NCBI RefSeq assembly: GCF_003313465.1
Contig: NZ_KZ845663.1
Coordinates: 1 to 64,000, forward strand
DNA: 64,000 bases
Origin: Thermoflavimicrobium daqui
Lineage (GTDB): Bacteria > Bacillota > Bacilli > Thermoactinomycetales > Thermoactinomycetaceae
Direction of reading: 5' to 3'
The notes under the pieces are model-generated. The model saw only the letters and a list, made by a program, of their open reading frames with translations. It was not told the DNA's origin and did not search any database. Positions 8,347 through 18,011 of the stretch are shown here, piece by piece. Position 1 is the first letter of the stretch. Each line of letters opens with the position of its first letter. Both the position numbers and the translations under genes were made by a program.

Positions 8347-8982
8347 CTAAACTTCTACCTCTTCTTTCAAGTCAGTTTCCTCACTTCTCGTTGTCATTTC
8401 ACTTGACATATCAACACCCAACCGCTTAAATAAATCTTGCCGGTCTTCTTCCCATTCTCGCCAATTGAAAATAGAATCAGCTGGCGGTAACTCAGCAATA
8501 TGATTCAAACCGAAGTATTCCAAAAACTCTTTCGTGGTTCCATATAAAATCGGTCTTCCTGCTCCTTCTGCTCGACCTACTTCGCGTACTAATCCCTTAC
8601 GTTGTAACACTTGAACAGTACGATCACTTTTTACCCCACGGATTTCTTCGATCTCCATCCGTGTGACAGGCTGTCTGTAAGCAATAATCGCTAGTGTTTC
8701 TATAGCTGCCCGTGATAATTGTGATCTTGTAGGTGCTTGTGCTAATTTTTCCAAATAAGGAGCATGCTCAGGGAGTGTTGTTAATTGATAAATCTGTGCT
8801 ACTTTCGTAATTTGTATCCCCCGGCGTTCTAGCTTCCATTCGACTTGCATTTCATTAATAAGTAAACGGATTTCATCTTTGGCTAAACCGATGACATCAG
8901 CAATCTCCTTTAAACTTAATCCTTCTTCTCCAGCGGCAAATAACAGCCCTTCGATAACTTGTTTCTTCTCTTCAGCTACCAA
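8347..8982 (-). CDS. scpB: Segregation and condensation protein B
   Basis: 211 residues. ScpB is the winged-helix partner of the SMC-ScpA condensin and bridges ScpA in chromosome compaction and origin segregation. Family hallmarks visible are EGLLFAAGEEGLSLKEIA near the N-terminus, AALETLAIIAYRQPVTRMEI-type text at about 90-112 (here AIETLAIIAYRQPVTRMEIE), and IRGVKSDRTVQVL. The start is TTG at 8982 behind AGGAGAG, lying inside the end of scpA (11 bp overlap), so the two are translationally coupled. The 251 bp between scpB and the hydrolase shows nothing else. Confidence 0.96.
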   Translation of the reverse strand: MVAEEKKQVIEGLLFAAGEEGLSLKEIADVIGLAKDEIRLLINEMQVEWKLERRGIQITKVAQIYQLTTLPEHAPYLEKLAQAPTRSQLSRAAIETLAIIAYRQPVTRMEIEEIRGVKSDRTVQVLQRKGLVREVGRAEGAGRPILYGTTKEFLEYFGLNHIAELPPADSIFNWREWEEDRQDLFKRLGVDMSSEMTTRSEETDLKEEVEV

Positions 8983-9739
8983 TGGCTTCTCTCTCCTCTT
9001 CTACTTGAAACGACTCGATAAAAATCTCACCAAATAGTTGGTCTTGATAACAGATGACACGTTTCAATTTCATTAATTCCAGAATCGCTAAAAAGGTTGT
9101 AATAACACGTTCTTTGTTTACTTCATCCCAACATAATAATTTGGAAAAAATCAACTTCCCTTCTAGTCTTAATTGTCGATCAATCTCATCCATACGAGCG
9201 CTAACCGATATTTCTTCTCGTTCTACTTTAGTTATGGGTTCTGCTCGTTTCTGTGTTTTTAATACCTCCACAAGTGCTTGAAATAAATCATCAACCGTTA
9301 GACCATAAACTGGATTGACCTCTTTTGTATAAGGGGACAAGTCCATGGGCGCACGAGTATATACCTTGCTCCGTTCGATCTCTTTTTCTTTTAGTACTTC
9401 GCCTAAACGCTTATATCTTTTATACTCTAATAAGCGGTCTACCAATTCTTCACGTGGATCAATAAACCACTCTTCTTCCGCTCCTATCTGCTCTTCATCC
9501 AATATATCTTGTTTCGGTAATAACATTCGACTCTTGATAGCTAAGAGTGTAGCAGCCATTACCAAAAATTCACTAGCTACTTCCAGTTGCCATTCTTGTG
9601 CTTCTTTTATAACCTGCATATATTGTTCGGTTATTTTCGCTATGGGTATCTCATAAATATCTACTTCTGCTTTCTCAATTAGATGAAGTAACAGATCGAG
9701 TGGACCTTCAAACATTTCTAACTTAATCTGAATATCCAC
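8972..9739 (-). CDS. scpA: Segregation and condensation protein A (kleisin)
   Basis: 255 residues, the kleisin that closes the SMC ring. The N-terminal signature FEGPLDLLLHLIEKAEVDIYEIPI (residues ~9-32; shown here only in part: FEGPLDLLLHLIEKAEVDI) is typical. The C-terminal winged helix (about 175-245) binds the SMC head. The start is GTG at 9739 with a weak ribosome site. As in B. subtilis, scpA and scpB lie just beyond the rib operon. Confidence 0.96.
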   Translation of the reverse strand: MDIQIKLEMFEGPLDLLLHLIEKAEVDIYEIPIAKITEQYMQVIKEAQEWQLEVASEFLVMAATLLAIKSRMLLPKQDILDEEQIGAEEEWFIDPREELVDRLLEYKRYKRLGEVLKEKEIERSKVYTRAPMDLSPYTKEVNPVYGLTVDDLFQALVEVLKTQKRAEPITKVEREEISVSARMDEIDRQLRLEGKLIFSKLLCWDEVNKERVITTFLAILELMKLKRVICYQDQLFGEIFIESFQVEEEREAIGS

Positions 9740-9976
9740 CGTTTTCGCTCACGACTTTCTATCTCTATTTCGAAGTTGCCAAAAGCCCATCACAATGCTT
9801 TGAGCTTATTGCCTTAGCTACTGATTAGGCATTTCAACAGCATTTCGCTCTATATATAGGGTATAAGAAGTTTATGTATCAATGAATTAACATGCTCTAT
9901 TTTATCATTACTTCATTTATTCGTGAATCATAGCATTTGCTGGCTCAATTTATAAACAAAATTTCTACCTATAAAG

Positions 9977-10050
9977 TGGTTTTCCTTTTCCGTTTCACTC
10001 TCGTTGCTTAAAACCCAAGCAAAAGTCGTTCAACTAGAAAAGGAAAACCA
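9977..10050 (-). terminator. Long hairpin between rib operon and scpA
   Basis: TGGTTTTCCTTTTC (9977-9990) pairs perfectly with GAAAAGGAAAACCA (10037-10050). The 46-nt loop contains a smaller stem TTGCTT/AAGCAA. It may end the rib transcript, though the minus-strand tail is only moderately T-rich. The rest of the 9740-10111 spacer shows nothing. Confidence 0.45.
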
Positions 10051-10111
10051 TTTTGTTAATCATTTTGTAAGATCGATTTTACAAATATCTTTCTCGTTTT
10101 TTCTAACTTTT

Positions 10112-10585
10112 TTACTTTGCTAACTCTCTTTGTAAGTTAGCCATTTCTATCGCACTAACCGCTGCTTCCCAGCCCTTATTTCCAGCTTTTGTTCCAGCGC
10201 GTTCAATGGCTTGTTCGATATTTTCAACGGTAATTACACCAAAAATCACCGGAACTCGATTTCGTACACTTGCAGCAGCTATCCCTTTAGCCGCTTCATT
10301 ACAAACATAATCATAGTGACTAGTAGCTCCGCGAATAACCGCTCCAAGTGTGATAATCGCATCATATTTTCCTGATGCTGCTAACTGATCTGCCATATAA
10401 GGAATCTCAAAAGCTCCAGGTACCCAAACAAGATCAACAGTCTCTTCATCTGCTCCATGACGTTTTAAAGCATCTTTGGCTCCTTCAAGCAATTTTGTTG
10501 TAATAAAATCATTAAATCGACTGATTACCACTGCAAACTTGAGCCCTGACGCAACCAATTTACCTTCATATACTTTTCGGATCAT
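10112..10585 (-). CDS. ribH: 6,7-dimethyl-8-ribityllumazine synthase
   Basis: 157 residues, the usual length for the lumazine synthase subunit. It condenses 5-amino-6-ribitylaminouracil with 3,4-dihydroxy-2-butanone-4-phosphate; in Bacillus it forms a 60-subunit shell around riboflavin synthase. Visible signatures are VSRFNDFIT (about 21-29), WVPGAFEIP (about 54-62) and [15 protein letters not shown] (about 81-95). It is the last gene of the rib operon, 12 bp after ribBA. The ribT acetyltransferase that follows ribH in B. subtilis is absent. Confidence 0.97.
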   Translation of the reverse strand: MIRKVYEGKLVASGLKFAVVISRFNDFITTKLLEGAKDALKRHGADEETVDLVWVPGAFEIPYMADQLAASGKYDAIITLGAVIRGATSHYDYVCNEAAKGIAAASVRNRVPVIFGVITVENIEQAIERAGTKAGNKGWEAAVSAIEMANLQRELAK

Positions 10586-10597
10586 TTTTTGTCCTCC

Positions 10598-11791
10598 CTA
10601 TAAATGTAGTAAATGTCCAAGCTTCTCTTTTTTGGTCATCATATAGTTACGATTGGTCTCATGAATCGGTAACTGTATAGGGACTACTTCTACCACTTCT
10701 AAGCCATATCCCTTTAATCCTGTGATTTTTCGTGGATTATTTGTAAGTAAACGCAGTTTGCGTACTCCTAAATCCTGAAGAATCTGTGCACCAATCCCAT
10801 ACTCTCGTAAATCATCACGAAAACCTAATTTTAAATTGGCTTCAACTGTATCTAAGCCTTCTTCTTGGAGTTTATATGCTTTAAGCTTATTGAGTAAACC
10901 AATACCACGACCTTCTTGACGCATATACAGTAATACTCCGCTGCCTTCCTCATCAATCTGCTTTAATGCCGCATGCAATTGTGGTCCACAATCGCATCGT
11001 TTGGAACCAAAAACATCTCCCGTTAAGCATTCAGAGTGAACTCGAACCAAAACAGGTTTATCTGGATGAATGTCTCCTTTTATACATGCAACATGTTCTT
11101 TTTTATCGATCTGATTCGAGTAACCAATCATTTGAAATTCACCAAACTCGGTTGGCATCTGAACAGATACCACGCGCTCGATCAGTTTCTCCTTACGATT
11201 TCGATATCGAATTAGGTCTTGAATGGTAATTAATTTTAACTGAAATTGTTCTGACATTTTTATTAAATCAGGGACTCTTGCCATGGTTCCATCTTCTTTA
11301 ATCACTTCACATATCACACCAGCTGGATAGGCTCCACATAAGCGAGCCAAATCCACCGCTGCCTCAGTATGCCCTGCTCGACGCAGCACACCACCGGTTC
11401 GAGATACCAGCGGAAAAACATGACCGGGTCGTCGGAAATCTTGTGGCTTCTTAGTTGGATCGATTAATTGTTGGATTGTTTCGGCACGTTCATATGCTGA
11501 AATTCCCGTCGTGGTACTTTCTGCATCGACGGATACAGTAAACGCTGTGCCATGACGATCTGTATTATGATGAACCATTAAAGGCAAATCCAATTCCGCA
11601 ACCCTCTCTTCAGTGAGAGGCATGCATACAAGACCACGACCATATGTAATCATAAAGTTGATCACCTCTGGTGTTGCCTTCTCAGCTAAAGCGACCAAGT
11701 CACCTTCATTTTCACGGTCTTCATCATCTACCACAATGACCATTTTTCCTTGTTTCAAATCTTCCAGTGCTTCCTCAATCATATGAAACAT
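10598..11791 (-). CDS. ribBA: Bifunctional DHBP synthase / GTP cyclohydrolase II
   Basis: About 397 residues. The N-terminal half is 3,4-dihydroxy-2-butanone-4-phosphate synthase ([13 protein letters not shown], about 22-34). The C-terminal half is GTP cyclohydrolase II with the zinc cysteines in [20 protein letters not shown] and the catalytic [10 protein letters not shown]. Together they make both precursors used by RibH. The ATG at 11791 is preferred over the in-frame GTG at 11806 because GGTGGGAG lies 8 nt before it. Confidence 0.97.
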   Translation of the reverse strand: MFHMIEEALEDLKQGKMVIVVDDEDRENEGDLVALAEKATPEVINFMITYGRGLVCMPLTEERVAELDLPLMVHHNTDRHGTAFTVSVDAESTTTGISAYERAETIQQLIDPTKKPQDFRRPGHVFPLVSRTGGVLRRAGHTEAAVDLARLCGAYPAGVICEVIKEDGTMARVPDLIKMSEQFQLKLITIQDLIRYRNRKEKLIERVVSVQMPTEFGEFQMIGYSNQIDKKEHVACIKGDIHPDKPVLVRVHSECLTGDVFGSKRCDCGPQLHAALKQIDEEGSGVLLYMRQEGRGIGLLNKLKAYKLQEEGLDTVEANLKLGFRDDLREYGIGAQILQDLGVRKLRLLTNNPRKITGLKGYGLEVVEVVPIQLPIHETNRNYMMTKKEKLGHLLHL

Positions 11792-11977
11792 TACGTTTTC
11801 TCCCACCTTTCTTTAGAGATTGCTTGCTGTATCACTTCATCATTCGTATAAACTTGACTCTTCCATAGCAGCTCTCCTGAAAAGACATTCTTCTCTCTTT
11901 AAAAGGGAAAGTTGATCCTACAATAATGATTCCCTCAGAGTTCATAGGTTTGAACGAATTTTGCAACATACACTTCT

Positions 11978-12622
11978 TTACATAAAGCCACTATTTTTTA
12001 GCATTTCTGTTGTTAGAGGCTGAGAGATTCTTGTTTCTTTTCCTGCCCATTTCGCTAAATATTTGGCAATCATATCACATTCGATATTGACTAGATCACC
12101 TGGTTTTCCAAAGTAAAGCTGAGTATGAGTAAGCGTGTGTGGAATGATCGAGACACTAAAAGAGTTCGAATCTACACTTACTAAAGTCAAACTAATCCCA
12201 TTAACAGCAATAGACCCTTTCTCTACCATCCAATGTGTAAGCTCAGGTGCTACTCGGAAACGAAATAATACCGCATTTTCATTTGGTTTACGTTCGAGTA
12301 AAGTACCAACACCATCTACATGTCCTTGTACAAAATGCCCTCCCATCCGCTGCCCCGCTGCAATCGCCCGTTCCAAATTCACAGGTGAAGATGCTTGCAG
12401 CATATGAAGCTGTGTCCTTTTGACAGTTTCAGGCATCACATCTGCACTAAATGAATGATCATCTAGCTCTGTGACAGTTAAACACACACCATTTACAGCA
12501 ATACTGTCGCCAATCTGCGTTCCTTCTAATACCTTTCTACAAGAAATCGTTAACTGAAGAGTCATGCCTGAGTGACTTAATCGCTTTACTGTACCTACTT
12601 CTTCAATCAATCCAGTAAACAA
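11978..12622 (-). CDS. ribE: Riboflavin synthase alpha chain
   Basis: 214 residues formed by two homologous lumazine-binding barrels. MFTGLIEEVGTV at the start and NGVCLTVTEL with QRMGGHFVQGHVDG in the first half are diagnostic; NGISLTLVSV marks the second barrel. It dismutates two lumazine molecules to riboflavin. It lies between ribD (57 bp upstream) and ribBA (186 bp downstream; the spacer has no clear signal). Confidence 0.97.
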   Translation of the reverse strand: MFTGLIEEVGTVKRLSHSGMTLQLTISCRKVLEGTQIGDSIAVNGVCLTVTELDDHSFSADVMPETVKRTQLHMLQASSPVNLERAIAAGQRMGGHFVQGHVDGVGTLLERKPNENAVLFRFRVAPELTHWMVEKGSIAVNGISLTLVSVDSNSFSVSIIPHTLTHTQLYFGKPGDLVNIECDMIAKYLAKWAGKETRISQPLTTEMLKNSGFM

Positions 12623-12679
12623 TCATCCCACTCCTTTCTACTCGAAATTATGTTACATGGTTTAATTATCAACGGATGT

Positions 12680-13765
12680 TTAAATATAACCGATGATACA
12701 AAGATCATCGCCGAATCGCTCAATTGTTATATCCTTTAACTCTTTCGATTCTTTCATCTTCTCTGGATTTTCTCCCTCAATCGAGGTGGGACTATTTCTC
12801 CCTCCAAGCAGCTTTGGGGCAATAAAGGCGATTACTTTTTGTACATGATTTCCATGTAAAAAAGATGCATTGACTTCTCCGCCACCCTCAACCAATAAAG
12901 ATAAAATGCCATGATCACCTAAAGTCTGTAATACAACCTCTAGATCTACTTGGGATCCTGCTCCTGTCGATATCACTTTGACTCCTTTTGCTATAAGCTC
13001 CTGCTCTTTTTGTTGATCCTTTGCATCCGTTGTAAAAATCCAAGTCTTTGCTTCTGTTACATCGGTTATATTCGAATCGATAGGAGTACGCAAATGGCTA
13101 TCTACAACTACCCGAATGGGCTGAATTCCTCCTACTTCTAGCCGAGCAGTTAAACGCGGATTATCTGCTAAGACTGTGCCCACTCCCACTAAAATCGCAT
13201 CATGTTGATGACGTAGTTGATGAACTTTTTGCCGAGATTTCTCATTGGTAATCCACTGACTGTCTCCAACATGCGTCGCAATTTTACCATCTAATGTCAT
13301 GGCAGTTTTTAGTGTGACAAATGGATATCCAGTATGTCGATGATGAAAATATGCTTCATTCAATCGAATACATGCTTCTTCGTATACAGGTTGTATAACC
13401 TCGATTCCTGCCTCTTGTAGACGTTGTATTCCTTTTCCCGCCACCAATGGATCGGGGTCCAATGAACCTACAACAACCCGCTTAACACCACTTGTTATAA
13501 TTTTTTCTGTACATGGAGGTGTACGGCCATAGTGATTACAAGGTTCTAATGTCACATAAAGAGTAGATCCTTGTGCCTTTTCTTGAGCCATATTCAAAGC
13601 ATGAACTTCAGCATGAGCGGTTCCTGCTTGGAGATGACTACCTAAGCCGACCAAACGACCATCTTTCACAACACAAGCTCCAACCATCGGATTTGGTGCT
13701 GTTTGACCTGCTGTTGACTTAGCCAATTGCCATGCTAAATGCATCCAGTCTTCATGAGTTTGCAT
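12680..13765 (-). CDS. ribD: Bifunctional pyrimidine deaminase/reductase
   Basis: 361 residues. The N-terminal deaminase has the zinc motif HAEVHALNMA (about 50-59) with PCNHYGRTPPC (about 74-84). The C-terminal reductase contains KTAMTLDGKIAT and VEGGGEVNASFL. It carries out the second and third steps from GTP to riboflavin. It is the first gene of ribDEAH, directly behind the FMN riboswitch and attenuator. AAAAAGGGGG provides the ribosome site. Confidence 0.97.
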   Translation of the reverse strand: MQTHEDWMHLAWQLAKSTAGQTAPNPMVGACVVKDGRLVGLGSHLQAGTAHAEVHALNMAQEKAQGSTLYVTLEPCNHYGRTPPCTEKIITSGVKRVVVGSLDPDPLVAGKGIQRLQEAGIEVIQPVYEEACIRLNEAYFHHRHTGYPFVTLKTAMTLDGKIATHVGDSQWITNEKSRQKVHQLRHQHDAILVGVGTVLADNPRLTARLEVGGIQPIRVVVDSHLRTPIDSNITDVTEAKTWIFTTDAKDQQKEQELIAKGVKVISTGAGSQVDLEVVLQTLGDHGILSLLVEGGGEVNASFLHGNHVQKVIAFIAPKLLGGRNSPTSIEGENPEKMKESKELKDITIERFGDDLCIIGYI

Positions 13766-13793
13766 GAATAACCCCCTTTTTATTTCGGGTACG

Positions 13794-13824
13794 AAAAAAG
13801 CCCTGATACAAAATATCAGGGCTT
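13794..13824 (-). terminator. Attenuator terminator between FMN riboswitch and ribD
   Basis: AAGCCCTGATA (13798-13808) pairs with TATCAGGGCTT (13814-13824); on the minus strand the stem ends in six T. It sits between the aptamer (from 14245) and the ribD start (13765), so the expression platform is probably transcriptional termination. Confidence 0.85.
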
Positions 13825-14109
13825 GGTTGATCGATGGGAAAATTAGACATAGCTAAATAAACACTCAACTCTCATTTTTTAAATGAATAGATCTACATAG
13901 AATGCTACCATTTCCCACTCGAATTTACACTTAGAGGGGGAACCTTATCAAAGGTATGGCGAATAAAAGCACTCATTCATCTTATTACCAATAAAGTAAC
14001 AAGATGGGTTTTGTGCCCATTTTGTTAAAGCATTCACAAAGATTATTTATAAACATTCTATGCACCTTATCCAATTAAAAAATAACAAGTGTGCTAGCCT
14101 AATCAACAT

Positions 14110-14245
14110 CCTTCTCCCATCCAGACTTTTACTGTCGGCTCCGGAGTTTCACCGAATCCACCGCTACAAGCGGGTCACGGGCTAAGACAATAAAGATTGT
14201 CATCACCGCCGGTCGGGATTTGCACCCAGCCCCGAAGGATGATTC
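14110..14245 (-). ncRNA. FMN riboswitch (RFN element)
   Basis: The minus strand shows the conserved RFN order: TTCGGGGCTGGGTG, AATCCCGACCGGCGGT, GCCCGTGACCCGC, GGTGAAACTCCGGAGCCGAC and AGTCTGGATGGGAGAAGG. It senses FMN and represses ribDEAH, using the terminator at 13794-13824. The rest of the ~540 bp spacer is AT-rich filler. Confidence 0.98.
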
Positions 14246-14304
14246 ATGAATAAATCTTTCAGTTTGAGTATATCTTATCTTAATCTTTGATGAATGTCTA
14301 TATT

Positions 14305-15294
14305 TTATGACTGCAAAACAGGTGTTTCTTTGTCAAGTGATTTCGTTTTTCTAGATTTAGTCCATCCTGCTTGCATACACAGATAGCAAAGAATGGAGAA
14401 ATAGATGGATATGATCGTGGTGTGTAATAGTGCTAGTAGCACTTGTCCTCCAGAGAATACAGTCATAATACCGCTTGCTGCTTGCAGTGAGATAAAGATA
14501 AAAGCAAGCCAAGCTCCTTTGTGCAAATCTTCACGATGTCGATAATAGCGAATGATCCCCCATAGCAGAACAAGAGTTAAAAACCATAGAGAAATTCCAG
14601 CATACCGATGTAACATATGAATTCCTTCTAAGTTCCCTAAACTAGGGAAATATTGCTTTCCACAAGTGGGAAATTCGAACCCACAAGCCATCGTAGCTTG
14701 CATGTGTCGAACAAATGCCCCTGTATAAACGACAACATATGAGTAAATAGCTAATCCCCAAACTGCGTATTGAAAACGATGCGATACAGGTTTTTCAGAT
14801 TTGATTTTGGCTGTCTCTGCTTCTGGTTTTTTACCATGTTTTAATTGAAATAGATGAACAGCTAGCAAAACGACACTAGCAAAACAAATAAGCGAAAAAC
14901 CAAAGTGCAAAGATAAGGCTGCTTTTTTAGCAAATGCCCCACGAAAGACAACTGTTAATGCTCCTAAGGCACCTTGTAAAAGTACAAAAAAGACACTCAT
15001 GAATCCAAAGATTTTTACTCGTTTACTTCTTGGAAATGATCGCCATGCCCAAATAGTCAAAATGACTATCAAGAGTCCTACTCCTCCTGAAACAATCCGA
15101 TGACTATATTCAATGATGGTTTCCATCGGAAAAGAGTTAGGAATGAGTGCACCATGACAGAAAGGCCAAGAGTTTCCACAGCCTTCTCCTGAGCCAGTTT
15201 TGGTTACAACAGCTCCAACAATTAACATCAGATACGAACCTATTGCTGTCAATACAGCAAAGATCCTAAGTGCACGATGCTTATTCGTGACCAT
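14305..15294 (-). CDS. ctaA: Heme A synthase
   Basis: 329 residues with eight predicted TM helices in two pseudo-repeats. TGSGEGCGNSWPFCHG (about 32-47) carries the cysteine pair of the first half, and the histidines in IEYSHRIVSG and LHFGFSL fit heme ligands; ACGFEFPTCGKQYFPS holds the second cysteine pair. It oxidises heme O to heme A for cytochrome aa3. It stands alone here without ctaB; ctaM is far away at 42131. The C-terminal tail is longer than in B. subtilis CtaA (306 residues). Confidence 0.95.
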   Translation of the reverse strand: MVTNKHRALRIFAVLTAIGSYLMLIVGAVVTKTGSGEGCGNSWPFCHGALIPNSFPMETIIEYSHRIVSGGVGLLIVILTIWAWRSFPRSKRVKIFGFMSVFFVLLQGALGALTVVFRGAFAKKAALSLHFGFSLICFASVVLLAVHLFQLKHGKKPEAETAKIKSEKPVSHRFQYAVWGLAIYSYVVVYTGAFVRHMQATMACGFEFPTCGKQYFPSLGNLEGIHMLHRYAGISLWFLTLVLLWGIIRYYRHREDLHKGAWLAFIFISLQAASGIMTVFSGGQVLLALLHTTIISIYFSILCYLCMQAGWTKSRKTKSLDKETPVLQS

Positions 15295-15392
15295 AACATA
15301 TCTCCCTTCTATCAGGGTAATCTTCGTTACTCATGATAACACATTCCCAAATTAAAATCCTACACAGCCTTCAAATGGCACAAAAATGTGAC

Positions 15393-15426
15393 AAAAAATA
15401 AACCCCTATTTAAGAGATAGAGGTTT
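15393..15426 (-). terminator. Terminator after lysA
   Basis: AAACCCCTAT (15400-15409) pairs with ATAGAGGTTT (15417-15426) with one mismatch; on the minus strand it is followed by TATTTTTTG. Confidence 0.75.
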
Positions 15427-15457
15427 AAGAGGAATTTAGATTAATGAAAAATCTTTT

Positions 15458-16792
15458 TTAAATCGTTACTTTTTCTTTCTTAGGGATCAATCGTTCCGGA
15501 ATATGATCATGTGAAATAATATCTTGAAGTGTCTCACGCTTAACCACAATCTCAGCTGTTCCTTCTTTAACAAACACCACCGCTGGTTTCTGAACACGAT
15601 TATAGTTACTAGCCATCGAATAATTATAAGCACCCGTACAATTTACTGCCATAATATCTCCTGACTGAACTCCTGGAAGTGGTATATCCCATATTAAAAT
15701 ATCGCCTTCTTCGCAAGCTTTTCCAGCAATGGTCACCATTTCAGTTGCAGGCTCTGTAGCGCGATTGGCTATTAACGCTTCATATTTTGCTTGATACAAG
15801 GCGGGGCGAAGATTATCAGACATTCCTCCGTCAACTGCAATATATTTACGGATACCCGGAACCTCTTTAACCGTTCCAATTGTGTATAAAGTAGTTCCTG
15901 CTTCTCCTACGATATAACGTCCCGGCTCTACCCAAATTTCTGGGATTAGTGGCAAATCACTTAAGTATGTTCTTACTGTACTAGCAATTACTTGTACATA
16001 ATCTTGGGGTGACTTCGGAGTATCTTCATCTATATATCGAATTCCGAACCCGCCGCCTGTATTAAATATTTGAGTGAGGACTCCCCACCGCTCATAACTC
16101 GTTTTAATCAATTGACTCATTTTAACAATAGTTGCAGAAAAAGCATTTGTTTCAAAAATTTGCGAACCAATATGACAATGAAAGCCCATAAAATCTAGTT
16201 GACTACATGTTAAGGCTAGTTCTACCCCTTTCAATGCTTGACCACTCTCCAAGCCAAAGCCAAACTTTGAGTCTTCTTTTCCCGTTTGAATATATTGATG
16301 TGTATGTGCTTCTACTCCTGGTGTAATACGTAGAATCACACGTGCTCTTTTTTGTTTTTCCTTTGCAATCGCTTGAAGCAACATTAACTCATCAAAATTA
16401 TCTACCACAAATAGATAAATTTCTGCATCGAGTGCAAATTCTATCTCTTGTGGTGTTTTATTATTTCCATGAAAATAAATACGTTCAGCAGGAAATCCGG
16501 CTGATAAAGCGGTAAATATTTCTCCTTGAGAAACGACGTCTAACATCAATCCTTCTTCATCTACGATTCGACACATAGCCATTGTAGAAAATGCTTTGCT
16601 GGCATATGCAACTCGAAACCGCAATCCCGTATTTTGAAACGCACATACAAATTGACGCATTCGATCACGAATTAAAGTCTCATCCATCACATAGAGAGGG
16701 GTTCCATACTTTTGTGCTAAGTCAACAGTATCACAACCACCAATTTCTAAATGACCAAGCTTGTTGATCCGGCTTGTTCCGTGTAAGTACAT
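15458..16792 (-). CDS. lysA: Diaminopimelate decarboxylase
   Basis: About 444 residues, a PLP enzyme making lysine from meso-diaminopimelate. The PLP lysine is in VAYASKAFS (K66), the phosphate loop is GGGFGIRY, and the substrate region is HCHIGSQIF; CTGAYNYSMASNYNR marks the C-terminal barrel. The ATG at 16792 matches the usual N-terminus MYLHGTSR and has AGGACAGGG upstream; an in-frame GTG at 16828 is less likely. In B. subtilis lysA follows the spoVA operon, and the same holds here with two extra genes between. Confidence 0.97.
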   Translation of the reverse strand: MYLHGTSRINKLGHLEIGGCDTVDLAQKYGTPLYVMDETLIRDRMRQFVCAFQNTGLRFRVAYASKAFSTMAMCRIVDEEGLMLDVVSQGEIFTALSAGFPAERIYFHGNNKTPQEIEFALDAEIYLFVVDNFDELMLLQAIAKEKQKRARVILRITPGVEAHTHQYIQTGKEDSKFGFGLESGQALKGVELALTCSQLDFMGFHCHIGSQIFETNAFSATIVKMSQLIKTSYERWGVLTQIFNTGGGFGIRYIDEDTPKSPQDYVQVIASTVRTYLSDLPLIPEIWVEPGRYIVGEAGTTLYTIGTVKEVPGIRKYIAVDGGMSDNLRPALYQAKYEALIANRATEPATEMVTIAGKACEEGDILIWDIPLPGVQSGDIMAVNCTGAYNYSMASNYNRVQKPAVVFVKEGTAEIVVKRETLQDIISHDHIPERLIPKKEKVTI

Positions 16793-17347
16793 TTCATTCA
16801 CCCTGTCCTTATCATAGTTTCTAGTCACCCAATAATCGATAATCGCCCTATATTACAGATAATCAACAAACTGCCAATATATAAATCATTCATTTAATAA
16901 AATAAATAAAAAGATTCCATTTACATTTAATAAATAAAAAATACTCTCCGAAAATATGGACAGTATTTTACATAAAACCATTTCCCATATTTTCGTTGAA
17001 GATAGCGCTTCACGATCCATCTGTATCGTGACAGTTCTGCTCCTTTTCGGAAACAGACCCAGTTTGTCTATACAGAGAATATGGACAAACTTCGGCGACT
17101 TTTCCTTTCTTCAAACCCTCATTGATCCTCTCTGTATCTCCGATTTGAATACTCATAAAAGCCGCAACCTCCACTTCAGCGAAAGAGGTTTCATATATCA
17201 AATTATTAGTAAGAGTCTATCTGATCTTCTTCAGAAAGTCAATCTTTTTTCATTAAAAAGAGAAGAAATATCCCTAAAAAAAGGAAAATAACACTTTACC
17301 TCGAATGTAAAAAATAGGTGTCAATTTAAAGTTCGGGGTGATCAAGT
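16793..17347. other. Intergenic region upstream of lysA and the hendecad gene
   Basis: A divergent promoter region is expected here, but no convincing hexamer pair stands out. Both strands carry short open frames (16956-17291 plus; 17010-17201 minus, TTG start) without ribosome sites. The somewhat higher GC at 16980-17180 might be a decayed gene I cannot identify. GGGGTGAT at 17334-17341 is the ribosome site of the next gene. Confidence 0.5.
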
Positions 17348-17821
17348 ATGTCAGAAATTAAAGCAATGTTATCGGCTTTATTACATGGACAGGAGTTAAT
17401 CCATGCAAAATTAGAAGGAATGCAAAAAGAGACTGACGACAAATTCAATAGTATGCAAAAACAGTTTGATGATAGATTTAACAGTATGCAAAAGCAATTT
17501 GATGATAGATTCAACAGTATGCAAAAGCAGTTTGATGATAGATTCAATAGTATGCAAAAGCAGTTTGATGATAGATTCAATAGTATGGAAAAGGATATCC
17601 ACAGAATTAAAGGAGACATTTATACCCTACAAAAAGACATCCAAGAGATCAAAGGGGATGTTAACGAATTAAAAAGCAGTGTATCCAAACTCGAACAAAA
17701 CATGGAGCAAGTAAAAAAACATATGGTTACACAAGATGAATTAGATGCTGTTAAACTAGTAACTGCTGTGGGATTAAGACAAACCGCTACCACATTGGAT
17801 AATATTCCAAAGAAAAAGTAA
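17348..17821 (+). CDS. Hendecad-repeat coiled-coil protein
   Basis: 157 residues, soluble, no signal. Residues ~33-80 are four exact 11-residue units FNSMQKQFDDR plus a partial fifth, a hendecad pattern that makes a right-handed coiled coil. Residues 85-120 switch to heptads (IKGDIYTLQKDIQEIKGDV), and the C-terminus MVTQDELDAVKLVTAVGLRQ is a helical tail. It is related in style, though not clearly by descent, to the heptad gene at 4842. It stands alone on the plus strand between lysA and the sporulation genes. The role is unknown; similar coiled-coil repeats occur in cytoskeletal and phage proteins. Confidence 0.85.
   Translation: MSEIKAMLSALLHGQELIHAKLEGMQKETDDKFNSMQKQFDDRFNSMQKQFDDRFNSMQKQFDDRFNSMQKQFDDRFNSMEKDIHRIKGDIYTLQKDIQEIKGDVNELKSSVSKLEQNMEQVKKHMVTQDELDAVKLVTAVGLRQTATTLDNIPKKK
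17444..17590 (+). repeat. 33-bp coding tandem repeat
   Basis: Four complete 33-bp units (17444, 17477, 17510, 17543) and a partial fifth, each TTC AAT AGT ATG CAA AAG-type, with only a few silent changes. Frames on the opposite strand stay open because of the repeat and are not genes. Confidence 0.97.
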
Positions 17822-18011
17822 AGAACAAGGAATGATGATCCTTCGTGTATAAGATCACCTACTTAATCCGTACCTCATCGTTTTTGAGCTTTCGTCTTCA
17901 AATATCAGTCTATCGAACATCTTATAGATTAGCACTTAAAAACCATTGTTACTTTTTGAAAAAAGTCGATCCTTCAGCTTGATCTAAGAGCGATCTATAA
18001 TTTTGGTCGAA

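Noticed and set aside
739-9897. ACATGCTCTAT near 739 and 9887, like the edge of the dispersed repeat
   Set aside because: Only about 11 bases match and the core of the repeat does not follow.
17010-17201. 63-codon minus ORF (TTG start)
   Set aside because: No ribosome site and no recognisable similarity; mentioned only in the intergenic entry.
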